DNA of 64,000 bases from Lentilitoribacter sp. Alg239-R112. GTDB taxonomy: Bacteria > Pseudomonadota > Alphaproteobacteria > Rhizobiales > Rhizobiaceae. Positions 8,952 to 17,086 of the stretch are shown one piece after another; the first letter of the stretch is position 1, and every line of letters begins with the position of its first letter. A model generated the notes under the pieces. That model was not told the origin of the DNA and did not search any database. It saw only the letters and a program-made list of their open reading frames with translations. The stretch is from NCBI RefSeq assembly GCF_900537175.1, contig NZ_LS999834.1, forward strand, positions 63,473 to 127,472, in the 5' to 3' direction. The position numbers were made by a program, and so were the translations under genes.

Positions 8952-9027
8952 GCTCCCATCGTCTAGCGGTCTAGGACGCTGCCCTTTCACGGCGGAAACA
9001 CGGGTTCGAGTCCCGTTGGGAGTACCA
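8952..9027 (+). tRNA. tRNA-Glu (anticodon TTC)
   Basis: A 76-nt cloverleaf with CCA encoded. The acceptor stem GCTCCCA pairs with TGGGAGT, the anticodon stem is CTGCC/GGCGG with loop CTTTCAC, and the T-arm contains GGTTCGAGTCC. The anticodon TTC is at 8986-8988. It has its own promoter just upstream. Confidence 0.97.
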
Positions 9028-9179
9028 ATTTTTTCTCAAGTAAATCATCTTGTTGTAAGCGTTACTTAAAGTAACGCTATAGAGTATTGTGCGCATTATT
9101 TTAGTCGGTACGGATATAGGGCGTATCGCTAAAATGTAACCTGATAGAGCTTTTATGGAGATGCGCTTCGCGCGACCAG

Positions 9180-9338
9180 CTATAGCGATCTTGAGATCAT
9201 ATAGATGGTAATGGCAACTAGAACAACGATAGCGGTCTTTATGATGCCGCTGAGGAACATTGTAGGGTTTTTGATGACCTTGAGCACCAGCCATATAACA
9301 GCGCTTGCTATAAGTATTCCGCCAGCTAATTGTAACAT
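9180..9338 (-). CDS. Small hydrophobic protein with two membrane segments
   Basis: A 52-residue open reading frame with an excellent ribosome binding site (GTGGGAGCATTTC before the ATG). Residues about 2-20 (QLAGGILIASAVIWLVLKV) and 30-48 (IIKTAIVVLVAITIYMI) are strongly hydrophobic, separated by a short basic-polar loop (KNPTMFLSG), giving a two-helix hairpin membrane protein. I do not recognise the family. It lies downstream of and on the same strand as the M15-like lipoprotein gene, 70 bases away, and runs toward the tRNA. A longer overlapping frame on the same strand reads into the tRNA and is rejected. Confidence 0.6.
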   Translation of the reverse strand: MLQLAGGILIASAVIWLVLKVIKNPTMFLSGIIKTAIVVLVAITIYMISRSL

Positions 9339-9361
9339 GAAATGCTCCCACACTTATATAT

Positions 9362-9383
9362 CCTCACATCAAATGGTGTGAGG
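9362..9383. other. Hairpin between the small membrane protein and the lipoprotein gene
   Basis: A 9-bp inverted repeat CCTCACATC / GGTGTGAGG (one G-T pair) with loop AAAT. There is no T-run on either side, so it is a weak terminator at best or an mRNA processing or stability element. Confidence 0.35.
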
Positions 9384-9407
9384 ACCAAGTATTGTCAAGT
9401 TAGAATA

Positions 9408-10559
9408 TTACTTACGACGCTTGCGGCAGCGCCAATTCCAGTCGCGTGCCGAGCCAATATCGATATGGACAGATTGGGTATGGCAATAGGTTCCTACACC
9501 ACCACGCTCTGGGAGAGCACGCACATATTTAGCAAGATCCCACTTGGAAACGCCTTTGACCTGTACGTCTGCCGCTTCGCATGTTGTATGTTTAGAGCCA
9601 GATGCTCCGCCTATCCGCTTATTACTCTTGGGAGAGCGATAGCCTGATGTCACAACGACGGGACGTTTGTAGTAACGTTCCACTTTTTTCAAAAGTCGGA
9701 CGAGTTCAGGCTTTAGGCAGGCGACGTCAACACGTTCAGTTTGGCGCTGTAATGCTAAGGGCGACAATCTCGCAAGACCACCAATGGCTGCAGAAGCCAG
9801 TTTAACTGTTTTTTCAGGTACACCATCTTCGTCGGTTCCTGATTTTAGACCAAAGAGAGATGCAAAGACGTTTGATTTCTTCTTAGTTTTTGTTTTTGTA
9901 GGGAGCGGGGTAGCTGCTGCACTTGCAACCTCTTTCGCTTCGGTAATTTGTTTCTTTGCAGGTTCTTCAGGTGTTAAAGATGCAACTTCTTGACCCTGCG
10001 CAGGCTGAATTTGTGCATTATCTACCGGAACCGTCTTATTGGGTTCTTTGGTTTTAAAAAGACGAGAGAAGAACGAGCTTTGTTTCTGTATATTTTTATT
10101 TGAAGCAACCACAGATGTCTGACTTCCAGCCGGGTTTGCACCTGCAGTTACGTTGTTTGATGCTGTGCTTGTTTGCTGAATTAGTGATGTACGCGATCCG
10201 CTAGCGCTTCCCACAATTCCGCCTGCCAATATTTGAGCAGGTGTATTCGTTTGGTCTTGAGAAGCTGCCGGGTTGCCATTGGCAGCCGGACCACTATAGG
10301 CCGCTACAATATTCTCATTCCTATCGTAAGGAACTGGAACACCGCCTTCTTGAATGTCACTAGAAGCTAGTTCTGAACCTGTTTGATCATCAATAGAGTC
10401 AGAAGAATTTTGTTGCGCAAGTTGAAGGTCCGCATCCGTAGGCAGAAAGCTTGTTTCTGTCGACACGCAACCAGATACAAAAAGTCCCACTGCAACAGGC
10501 ACAGCTAGCTTTGTCATAAAAGACAAAGTCTGACGAGTTGTATGCTTTCTTATGCGCAA
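9408..10559 (-). CDS. Lipoprotein with C-terminal M15-type (YcbK-like) peptidase domain
   Basis: A 383-residue envelope protein. A lipoprotein signal ends at the lipobox VSGC (Cys31). Residues about 40-250 are low-complexity, rich in Ser, Thr, Gln, Ala and Asn, with a basic stretch (LPTKTKTKKKSN), and look like a disordered tether. The C-terminal 110 residues match the peptidase M15_3/DUF882 (YcbK) family: TSGYRSPKSNKRIGG, then SKHTTCEAADVQ and SVHIDIG, which contain the expected zinc-ligand His, Asp and His. Such domains cleave D-Ala-containing peptidoglycan cross-links or bind them. The likely role is cell-wall remodelling from a membrane anchor. It is transcribed divergently from the dual cold-shock gene. 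Confidence 0.82.
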   Translation of the reverse strand: MRIRKHTTRQTLSFMTKLAVPVAVGLFVSGCVSTETSFLPTDADLQLAQQNSSDSIDDQTGSELASSDIQEGGVPVPYDRNENIVAAYSGPAANGNPAASQDQTNTPAQILAGGIVGSASGSRTSLIQQTSTASNNVTAGANPAGSQTSVVASNKNIQKQSSFFSRLFKTKEPNKTVPVDNAQIQPAQGQEVASLTPEEPAKKQITEAKEVASAAATPLPTKTKTKKKSNVFASLFGLKSGTDEDGVPEKTVKLASAAIGGLARLSPLALQRQTERVDVACLKPELVRLLKKVERYYKRPVVVTSGYRSPKSNKRIGGASGSKHTTCEAADVQVKGVSKWDLAKYVRALPERGGVGTYCHTQSVHIDIGSARDWNWRCRKRRK

Positions 10560-11029
10560 TTGTTTCCCCTCAACATCAGCGTATTACGTTTTTAACCGAG
10601 AAGGCACGTGATATAAAGTCTAGTTTTAAGAATTATTACCCACTCTACCTCGTTTGTGACTTAAATATGGCAATAAATTGTCGAATTCATAAACAGTCCT
10701 TATTTTCAGCCAAATTATAAAGAAAAATGCTTTTCCAAGGTGATCTTATACAAATTATCACCTTAAGCTTTCGCGAAAGTTGACCGATATTTGCCAATAT
10801 AAGCGATTCTGATTTCTCTATTAGTTCTAAATGGTAGGTTTTGGTATTAATTGACCCATGACACAAAAATGAAATATTGATGGTTCATGTTTATAGGATT
10901 TAGGTTCCAAAACTGGGGAACTTTGAGATAAAATCGCCTAAAAGACTTGCCTAATAACCCTTCATCGATGCTAATGTATCAATAGAATCAATTTTAACGA
11001 TTTGAATGTACAGTGTGGGGCACCTAAAT
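10560..11029. other. 470-base divergent intergenic region
   Basis: Between the M15-like lipoprotein gene and the dual cold-shock gene. It is AT-rich with no credible open reading frame. An 8-bp inverted repeat AAGGTGAT / ATCACCTT with a 12-base loop lies at 10737-10764 and is followed by the palindrome CTTTCGCGAAAG (10769-10780). These may be an operator or part of a long cold-shock mRNA leader; I cannot tell which. Confidence 0.4.
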
Positions 11030-11608
11030 ATGGTGGAGAAATCGTCAACTGGCAATGATGTTGAGGTAAATGCAGTTACCGGCGATCCTGTTGATTTAAT
11101 TGAGATTACCGGTGTTGTAAAATGGTTTGACGTTGCTAAGGGATTTGGCTTTATTGTGCCAGATAACGGCATGGGGGATGTTTTGCTTCATGTGAGCTGC
11201 TTGCGTCGAGATGGGTACCAAACAATTATGGAAGGTACGCGGATTGTTTGCGAGGTCCATAAGCGAGACCGTGGTTATCAGACATTTCGCATTATCTCCA
11301 TGGATACGTCTACTGCTGTTCATCCATCTCAACTTCCTCCTGTCAAAACACATGTTCAAGTCACCCCAACAAGTGGTTTGGAACGCGCGTTGGTCAAGTG
11401 GTTTAACCGTACAAAAGGTTTTGGTTTTTTAACCAGAGGTGAGGGCACAGAGGATATTTTCATACATATGGAAACGCTCCGCAGGTATGGATTGACTGAG
11501 CTTCGTCCGGGGCAGACTGTACTTGTGCGCTTCGGGGAAGGTGACAAAGGACTTATGGTCGCTGAAATTCATCCAGATATCGGCGCACCAATTAGTCAGT
11601 CACATTAG
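11030..11608 (+). CDS. Dual cold-shock-domain protein
   Basis: A 192-residue nucleic-acid-binding protein with two cold-shock domains, a form typical of Hyphomicrobiales. The first begins at ITGVVKWFDVAKGFGFIVPD and includes DVLLHVSCLRRDGYQ; the second begins at ERALVKWFNRTKGFGFLTRG and includes DIFIHMETLRRYG. Each thus has both RNA-binding motifs (KGFGF and LLH/FIH). The ATG chosen has GTGGGGC 9 bases upstream; an in-frame ATG 24 bases earlier has no ribosome site. The domains are joined by a Pro-rich linker (HPSQLPPVKTHVQVTP). The long upstream region may carry cold-responsive leader control. A DUF192 gene starts 10 bases after the stop, as in related genomes. Confidence 0.93.
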   Translation: MVEKSSTGNDVEVNAVTGDPVDLIEITGVVKWFDVAKGFGFIVPDNGMGDVLLHVSCLRRDGYQTIMEGTRIVCEVHKRDRGYQTFRIISMDTSTAVHPSQLPPVKTHVQVTPTSGLERALVKWFNRTKGFGFLTRGEGTEDIFIHMETLRRYGLTELRPGQTVLVRFGEGDKGLMVAEIHPDIGAPISQSH

Positions 11609-11618
11609 AGACAAAAAT

Positions 11619-12107
11619 ATGGTTGATCTTTATTTTGCAAGGGGCATGAAATATCGTGCCCCTTTTATTTTATTGCTTGTTCTTTTTTTCACCTCACCGA
11701 TTTCTTTTGCACAAGAGTACGATGATGAGCTGCTAAAAATTATAGGTGGCACTCATGAGCATTCATTTCGAGTCGAAATTGTGGATACACCCGAGAAACG
11801 AGCGACGGGTCTCATGCATCGCGAGGTAATGCCGATAGATGCAGGGATGCTTTTTTGCTTTGATCAAACACAACCAGTGTTTATGTGGATGAAAAATACG
11901 ATACTTTCGTTGGACATGATTTTCATTCGCGAAGATGGAACCATCGCAAAAATAACCGAAAATACAGTGCCGTTTTCTGAAGCGATTATTTCTTCCGAAG
12001 AGGATGTTCGCTTCGTTTTAGAGCTTAATGCAGGGGCTGTATCCACATTTGGCATAAAAAGTGAAAATAGAGTCGTCCATTCGACGATTTTGAGTTGCAC
12101 ATCGTGA
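11619..12107 (+). CDS. Secreted DUF192 family protein
   Basis: A 162-residue protein with an N-terminal signal peptide (hydrophobic core APFILLLVLFFTSPIS, likely cleavage after SFA) and a DUF192 domain (residues about 40-155), recognised by RATGLMHREVMP, GMLFCFDQTQPVFMWMKNT and LDMIFIREDGTIAKI. The function of DUF192 is not established; the protein should act in the periplasm. Two in-frame starts compete: the first ATG, with a GAG 9 bases upstream, and a second ATG 27 bases later preceded too closely by AAGGGG; either leaves the signal peptide intact. It is adjacent to the dual cold-shock gene, an arrangement conserved in the order as far as I remember. Confidence 0.85.
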   Translation: MVDLYFARGMKYRAPFILLLVLFFTSPISFAQEYDDELLKIIGGTHEHSFRVEIVDTPEKRATGLMHREVMPIDAGMLFCFDQTQPVFMWMKNTILSLDMIFIREDGTIAKITENTVPFSEAIISSEEDVRFVLELNAGAVSTFGIKSENRVVHSTILSCTS

Positions 12108-12164
12108 TTTAACGTTGTAGAGGCATCTCCGTCGAGTAAATTGGCAGAGTGATTTGTCAAGTGT

Positions 12165-12241
<77 letters not shown>

Positions 12242-12423
12242 TTCGATGAATTCCTCAATTTGCTTAGAACTAATTTTACCACTTCTAATCAAATGGATTC
12301 GGGTATCTCAAATTGTGGTTCTATTATAAATCTGGCTTGATCTTTTCTTAAGAATCCCGCATTAAGTTCAAGCGAAATTGCAACGCATATTTCGATGTTT
12401 AAGTTAGACGAAGGAATTGGTAA

Positions 12424-12756
12424 ATGGCAACTGGTCAGCATTCTGCCGTACGGTCAGCAAAGATTTACAAGCCAGCAAAAAATGCCATGCAATCTGGTAA
12501 AGCTCGCACGTTTAAATGGGTGTTGGAGTTTGATACGATCCGCCCTCGTACAATCGATCCGATTATGGGTTATACATCGGTGTCGGATACGCAAACGCAA
12601 GTTCGTCTTACTTTTGAGAGTGCAGACGAAGCTATTGCCTATGCTGAACGCAACAATATTGAATATAGATTGCTAAAGCCAAAAATGGCGAAGCGAAGAA
12701 CCATGTCATATACTGATAATTTCAAGCATGACCGTTCGCAGCCTTGGACGCATTAA
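12424..12756 (+). CDS. Complex I accessory subunit, NDUFS4 (18 kDa) type
   Basis: A 110-residue protein matching the ETC complex I subunit conserved region, the bacterial counterpart of mitochondrial NDUFS4, found in alphaproteobacteria as a peripheral-arm accessory subunit of NADH:ubiquinone oxidoreductase. Recognisable stretches are ARIYKPAKNAMQSG-like (AKIYKPAKNAMQSGKAR), WVLEFD, DPIMGYTSVSDTQTQVRL, TFESADEAIAYAERN and the C-terminal YTDNFKHDRSQPWTH. The ribosome binding site is GAAGGAATTGG before the ATG. It lies between two tRNA genes, away from any nuo operon, as in other members of the order. Confidence 0.92.
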   Translation: MATGQHSAVRSAKIYKPAKNAMQSGKARTFKWVLEFDTIRPRTIDPIMGYTSVSDTQTQVRLTFESADEAIAYAERNNIEYRLLKPKMAKRRTMSYTDNFKHDRSQPWTH

Positions 12757-12774
12757 TCGCCCATGTTTAAAAAT

Positions 12775-12851
<77 letters not shown>

Positions 12852-12972
12852 TTTCTCCAAAGGACTATGATTTTATTTAGAAAATCACGCCTAAAAAGGT
12901 GAATTGTCATATTATTTGGATCTTATATTTGCGAATCGTAGTATGCATGTAAACTGTACTATGGGGTGAGCA

Positions 12973-13662
12973 ATGCAAAATTCGGTTCCAACATTTTTGC
13001 CGGACTTAGATTTAGCCATCAATCGTTTGGATTTTTACCGGCTATTTAAGGCGTTATGCGTTCAATTTGATTTCGAATTGCTAATGCTTGTTGATATGAA
13101 TAACTGGCCAGATGAGCGACACATAGAGGCGCTTATGGTCGTTATAAACTCAGATGAGCGCTCGGAACTTGATCTGGATACTATTTCGATCGATCAAGAC
13201 AATGCAATTTTCAACAGCTTGAGAAATTCAATGTTAAGTTCAAAGTGGGTAGGTGAGCAACTTGTATCCGATTTTGATTTTTGCGGTAACTTAGATGAGA
13301 TGACAGCTTTTTCAGCGCCGATGCACACCCCACATGGACGACATTTTGGATTTTGTGTTCTGTCAAAAACCGATAAGATGCAAAATTATGCAATTGAGAC
13401 CATAAAACACAGCCTAGATTTGGTGTTTGATCGATTTTTTCAGAAGATTATTTTGCCAGTAACATTGCCTGTTATTTCCTCCAGAGAATTAGAGGTGATA
13501 AGGTGGAGTTCTGAGGGCAAAACATCCGTTGAAATTGCTATAATTTTAGGTTTATCAGAACACACTATAAACTCTTACACGACCAAGATTTTACAGAAAC
13601 TACACGTGGTAAATAGAGCTCAAATGGTTGCAAAGGCAATTCGAATGGGTTTGATTCAGTAG
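12973..13662 (+). CDS. LuxR-type transcriptional regulator
   Basis: A 229-residue DNA-binding regulator. The C-terminal LuxR helix-turn-helix (about residues 163-229) has ISSRELEVIRWSSEGKTSVE, ILGLSEHTINSYTTKILQKL and NRAQMVAKAIRMGLI. The N-terminal 160 residues have the length and general pattern of an autoinducer-binding domain (FSAPMHTPHGRHFGFCVLS near its end resembles the conserved loop), but the usual Trp/Tyr/Asp ligand positions cannot be assigned with certainty. No luxI-type synthase is nearby, so if it binds a signal it is a LuxR solo. It heads a same-strand block with two receivers and a kinase, 34 bases upstream of the first receiver gene. Confidence 0.85.
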   Translation: MQNSVPTFLPDLDLAINRLDFYRLFKALCVQFDFELLMLVDMNNWPDERHIEALMVVINSDERSELDLDTISIDQDNAIFNSLRNSMLSSKWVGEQLVSDFDFCGNLDEMTAFSAPMHTPHGRHFGFCVLSKTDKMQNYAIETIKHSLDLVFDRFFQKIILPVTLPVISSRELEVIRWSSEGKTSVEIAIILGLSEHTINSYTTKILQKLHVVNRAQMVAKAIRMGLIQ

Positions 13663-13696
13663 TTTTGTAATTCATATCTTCTGAGGAAGAGATTAT

Positions 13697-14128
13697 ATGG
13701 CGAAGGAAGTTTTGGATATGAGGGAAAATAGAGAAATTGAAATTCTGTTTGTCGATGATAATCCAGATGAATTTGTTCTGATGGAGTGGCTATGCTCACG
13801 TGCATCCTCGTATAAAACAAACCTGATATGTGTTTCTAGTATCGAGGAAGCATGTGATGTTATTGAGAAGCGGAAAATAGATATGATCCTGCTTGATAAC
13901 AAATTGCACAAGAATGATGATTTCCGAACGAGTGTACCAGTTCTAAGATCAAAGAGTTTTATTGGTCCAATTGGTATCGTGTCCTCAAGTATAGAGCCAG
14001 AGTATTTTCAGGAATTTGAGCAGTATGGCGCTGATTTTCGTATAGGAAAAAGTGAATTAGACCGCAATGCTCTTGGCTTTATCATAGATGAATTCGCTGG
14101 CAAGAAGTATCAATTGCCTGACGATTGA
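13697..14128 (+). CDS. Single-domain response regulator (CheY-like receiver)
   Basis: A 143-residue receiver domain without an output domain. Phosphorylation-site residues are in place: acidic pair in ILFVDDNPDEF, acceptor Asp in DMILLDNKL, switch Ser in IGIVSSSIEP and conserved Lys in RIGKSELD. The N-terminal extension of about 14 residues (MAKEVLDMRENREIE) carries no known motif; an in-frame ATG at residue 8 could be the start, but GAGGAAGAGATTAT favours the first. It lies between the LuxR-type regulator and the PAS kinase and 47 bases before the kinase, so it probably takes phosphate from, or adapts, that kinase. It may instead act on the Rcp1-like receiver by phosphate competition. Confidence 0.88.
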   Translation: MAKEVLDMRENREIEILFVDDNPDEFVLMEWLCSRASSYKTNLICVSSIEEACDVIEKRKIDMILLDNKLHKNDDFRTSVPVLRSKSFIGPIGIVSSSIEPEYFQEFEQYGADFRIGKSELDRNALGFIIDEFAGKKYQLPDD

Positions 14129-14175
14129 TACTTCTTGGGTCGCTTATGCTTACGCTGTCAAAATAGGCAATTATT

Positions 14176-16407
14176 ATGAAATCATCGTTCAGTGGTCTTG
14201 GCGATTCTCTTTTTGACATCTCTCCCAGCATGATTTTTATCATTGAAGATAATGCGGTTATAGCTTCTGCCAATCCGTTTGCGCTCAAAGAACTCGGGTT
14301 TCAGAAGAAAAGTTTGGTTGGTAAAGAGCTAACTGTTTTATTTGATATCCCAGATGCTGAAGAGATTAAGTCAGCTACAGAAATTTTGAATTGGCTGGTA
14401 TCCCAATATAAAGCCAACAATTTTGTAGAAGTCAAAATGAACGACGGGCGCTCGTTTAGGTCGCGTGTAAGCATTGGTGAGCTGAGTGAATGTGCGGATG
14501 GATGCTTCCGTCGGATAATTTGCATCCACGATAGCGGTGAACTGGATAGCGCAATAACTGAGCAGGGTCGGTATAAACATTTACTAGATACGGCTCTTGG
14601 CGCAATTCCTGATGGGTTTGCTGTTTACGACGAAGATGACCGTCTTCAGATTTTCAACAAAGCTTATGCAGAAGTTTACAGTCGTTCTGAACCTGTTCTC
14701 AAACTGGGTGAAAAGTTTGAAAATATATTGCGTTATGGGCTTAATGCCGGGCAGTATTTGGAAGCGGGAAACACCAAAGAATCTCGCGATGCATGGCTCA
14801 AAGACCGCTTAAAAATGCATAATAATCCGACAGGACCAGTTATCCAAAATGTTGGTGATCGTTGGCTTCGCGTTGAGGAGCGGAAACTAGAAGACGGCCG
14901 CATCGTAGGTATTCGTGCTGATATCACTCAGTTAGTTGAAGCTAAAACGGCTGCTGAAATGCTTGGTAATGTTTTAGATGAAATGGCTGCGCCTGTGGTT
15001 TTCATCAACTTGGAAACTATGAAATTTGAGTATGCCAATAAAGCCGCGCTCAATAAGTTGCTCTATACAATAGAGGAATTTGTTAATTTGGGCCCCAACG
15101 ATATCAACACATCTTTATCTCGAGACGCGATAGACGAATATATTCAGCGAGCGGTAGATAATCCTGGCACTGTGGTATCCTTACGCTCTTTACATCGCCG
15201 AAAAGATGGGAGCACATATCCGTGTGTTGTTAGCACAGTCTTTGAAAGATCTGGCCATTCAAAGCGCTTAATTTCATTTATACGAGATGAGACAGAAGAA
15301 GCCAGAATGCGAGATGAGCTGGAGGTTCAACGCGCAGAACTTGAAACGGTTGTTTACAACTTACCATGTTTTATAACACACTCCAAACCCGACACGACGC
15401 TTTTATTTGCGAACGAAGAATATGCCCGGTTTTATGGTCACGAGTTGGGTCAGATGATCGGTAAGAAGTTTGTTGACTTTGATCAGGGAACCAATCGATC
15501 GGAGCTTTACAACGGAATTAATGCGCTAACGGTTGAGTCTCCGGTTTTTACCAGAGAAGAGCAAGGCAAGCATGAAGATGGAGGTAGATATACGATACTT
15601 TGGACAAACAGGATGCTTTTTAAAGGAGGGTCTCCTTACGCCATTGTATCGGTTGGGCGAGATATAACCGAAATCAAAAAAACAGAACTTAAAATCGAAA
15701 AACAAGCTCATCAGTTAGAGTTACGCAACAAGGCACTCGAACAGTTCGCTGGAATTGTTTCCCATGATTTAAGGTCACCTCTCCGGCATATTCGAATGTT
15801 TGGAGAAATGTTGATTGAAGATTATGAACATGACAAGTTTGATAATCTTTCGCAATATATCGGGAAAATGCGAGAGGGCGTTCTGCGTATGGAGCGATTG
15901 ATCGCAAGCTTGCTTGAATTTTCACAAGTCGCATACAAGCAAGTGAAGCGATCTAGCTTTTTACTCAGTGCTGCCGTTGACGAGGCGTGTGAGAATTTAG
16001 CGGATTCAATTACAGAACGTAATGCGCTTGTTTGTATAGATGGTGGCGATGTTGATCTTCATCTGGATTATGTTTTGTTTGTCCGGTTGTTAGAGAACTT
16101 AATTGACAACGGAATTAAATATTTTGATGGAGAGGGTGTGCCAGAAATACATATAGAGGGCGCGCACAACATAGATTCTGCCATCATCACCGTTACTGAT
16201 AATGGCATTGGAATTCCTGCCGAGCATAGTGAGAGAATATTTAATGTTTTCCAGCGTCTTCATGTGGATGAGACAGTTTACAAAGGAACCGGCATTGGTC
16301 TGGCTTTGGCGAAAAGAATTATTGAGGGTCATAACGGTGTGATTGTACTTGATCAGGAGTTTGTCAATGGAACTAAGTTCGTAATTTCATTCCCGACCAA
16401 TATTTAG
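14176..16407 (+). CDS. Four-PAS sensor histidine kinase, soluble
   Basis: A 743-residue sensor kinase without a signal peptide or membrane segments, so probably cytoplasmic. Four PAS-like regions can be seen: about 10-110 (ISPSMIFIIEDNAVIASANP), 130-250 (PAS_7-like, IPDGFAVYDEDDRLQIFNKA), 262-375 (EMAAPVVFINLETMKFEYAN) and 385-500 (YNLPCFITHSKPDTTLLFAN). A coiled coil (about 495-525) leads to the HisKA domain with phospho-acceptor His530 in GIVSHDLRSPLRHI and to the ATPase domain with N-box LLENLIDNGIKYF, G1 VTDNGIGIP and G2 GTGIGLALAKRI. The kinase core is of the bacteriophytochrome/cyanobacterial Cph1-like type, but there is no GAF or PHY domain. Receivers flank it on both sides. Confidence 0.92.
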   Translation: MKSSFSGLGDSLFDISPSMIFIIEDNAVIASANPFALKELGFQKKSLVGKELTVLFDIPDAEEIKSATEILNWLVSQYKANNFVEVKMNDGRSFRSRVSIGELSECADGCFRRIICIHDSGELDSAITEQGRYKHLLDTALGAIPDGFAVYDEDDRLQIFNKAYAEVYSRSEPVLKLGEKFENILRYGLNAGQYLEAGNTKESRDAWLKDRLKMHNNPTGPVIQNVGDRWLRVEERKLEDGRIVGIRADITQLVEAKTAAEMLGNVLDEMAAPVVFINLETMKFEYANKAALNKLLYTIEEFVNLGPNDINTSLSRDAIDEYIQRAVDNPGTVVSLRSLHRRKDGSTYPCVVSTVFERSGHSKRLISFIRDETEEARMRDELEVQRAELETVVYNLPCFITHSKPDTTLLFANEEYARFYGHELGQMIGKKFVDFDQGTNRSELYNGINALTVESPVFTREEQGKHEDGGRYTILWTNRMLFKGGSPYAIVSVGRDITEIKKTELKIEKQAHQLELRNKALEQFAGIVSHDLRSPLRHIRMFGEMLIEDYEHDKFDNLSQYIGKMREGVLRMERLIASLLEFSQVAYKQVKRSSFLLSAAVDEACENLADSITERNALVCIDGGDVDLHLDYVLFVRLLENLIDNGIKYFDGEGVPEIHIEGAHNIDSAIITVTDNGIGIPAEHSERIFNVFQRLHVDETVYKGTGIGLALAKRIIEGHNGVIVLDQEFVNGTKFVISFPTNI

Positions 16408-16471
16408 ATTATTCTCAATACTGTTTTCGTTGGTGTGAGTGACGCTAATTAACTTCCATAAGGAACTGGCA

Positions 16472-16882
16472 ATGCAGAAAAGAATTATTGTATTTGAAGA
16501 TGATATTTCTGATTTTACATTCTTAAAAAATGCGTTTTCCAAAATTGATAAAACAATGGAGTTGGTTCGAGTTTCGCATCTTGATGATCTTGCCGTAGAC
16601 ATAAGTAGGAATGGAATATCTTGTCTTCTTCTGGATCTGAAAATGCCGCAGGTGGATGGGTTTGAACTCTTGAAGAAGATTAAATCCAATGATCAATTAA
16701 AACTAATACCGGTCATTGTTTTTTCCTCCTCAAGTAACCCAAAAGATATAGAATATTCTTATGAATTGGGTGCCAATGCTTATATTGTTAAGCCATCGAC
16801 ATTGCATGGCTATAAGACGTTCGCAACTAAGTTCTACCAGTTCTGGATGGATCTGGTTATCTTACCAGATGGATTTAATTGA
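16472..16882 (+). CDS. Rcp1-like single-domain response regulator
   Basis: A 136-residue receiver of the Rcp1 type, the class that partners phytochrome-like kinases. Key residues are the acidic pair in IIVFEDDISDF, acceptor Asp in CLLLDLKMPQVDGFELL, Ser in VIVFSSSSNPKDIE and Lys in AYIVKPSTLHGYK; the SSSSNPKDIEYSYELGANAY motif and the C-terminal aromatic helix (FYQFWMDLVILP) are characteristic. The chosen ATG follows AAGGAACTGGC; an upstream in-frame start lacks a ribosome site. It lies 64 bases behind the kinase gene and is the likely phosphoryl acceptor. With no output domain, its effect must be through protein contacts, perhaps with the LuxR-type regulator. Confidence 0.9.
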   Translation: MQKRIIVFEDDISDFTFLKNAFSKIDKTMELVRVSHLDDLAVDISRNGISCLLLDLKMPQVDGFELLKKIKSNDQLKLIPVIVFSSSSNPKDIEYSYELGANAYIVKPSTLHGYKTFATKFYQFWMDLVILPDGFN

Positions 16883-17086
16883 CAGTAGTATGCTTAGAAT
16901 GAATGACATAAAGTATGGTTGGTAGCCGCTTTTATCCGTTGATTTTGACATAATTAATTGCAATGTCCTTTTAAGAATTTTCTTTATGGGTTATTACAAA
17001 TCTTTATATTTCGATCTAAGCTGTTAGGATCTGTGATTACTGAGTATTCGTATGAGTTTCTCGGGGGCAAGCTGGGGAATGTTGTG

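Noticed and set aside
8971..9351. Long minus-strand frame of 126 codons across tRNA-Glu
   Set aside because: Its C-terminal part (SQRDSNPCF) is the translated complement of the tRNA, a classic artefact; the real small gene is in another frame with a good ribosome site.
12973..13662. Complete quorum-sensing luxR/luxI pair
   Set aside because: No autoinducer synthase-like gene is anywhere in the window; only a LuxR-type regulator can be supported.
14176..16407. Bacteriophytochrome
   Set aside because: The kinase core looks phytochrome-like, but there are four PAS domains and no GAF-PHY module or biliverdin-binding cysteine region.
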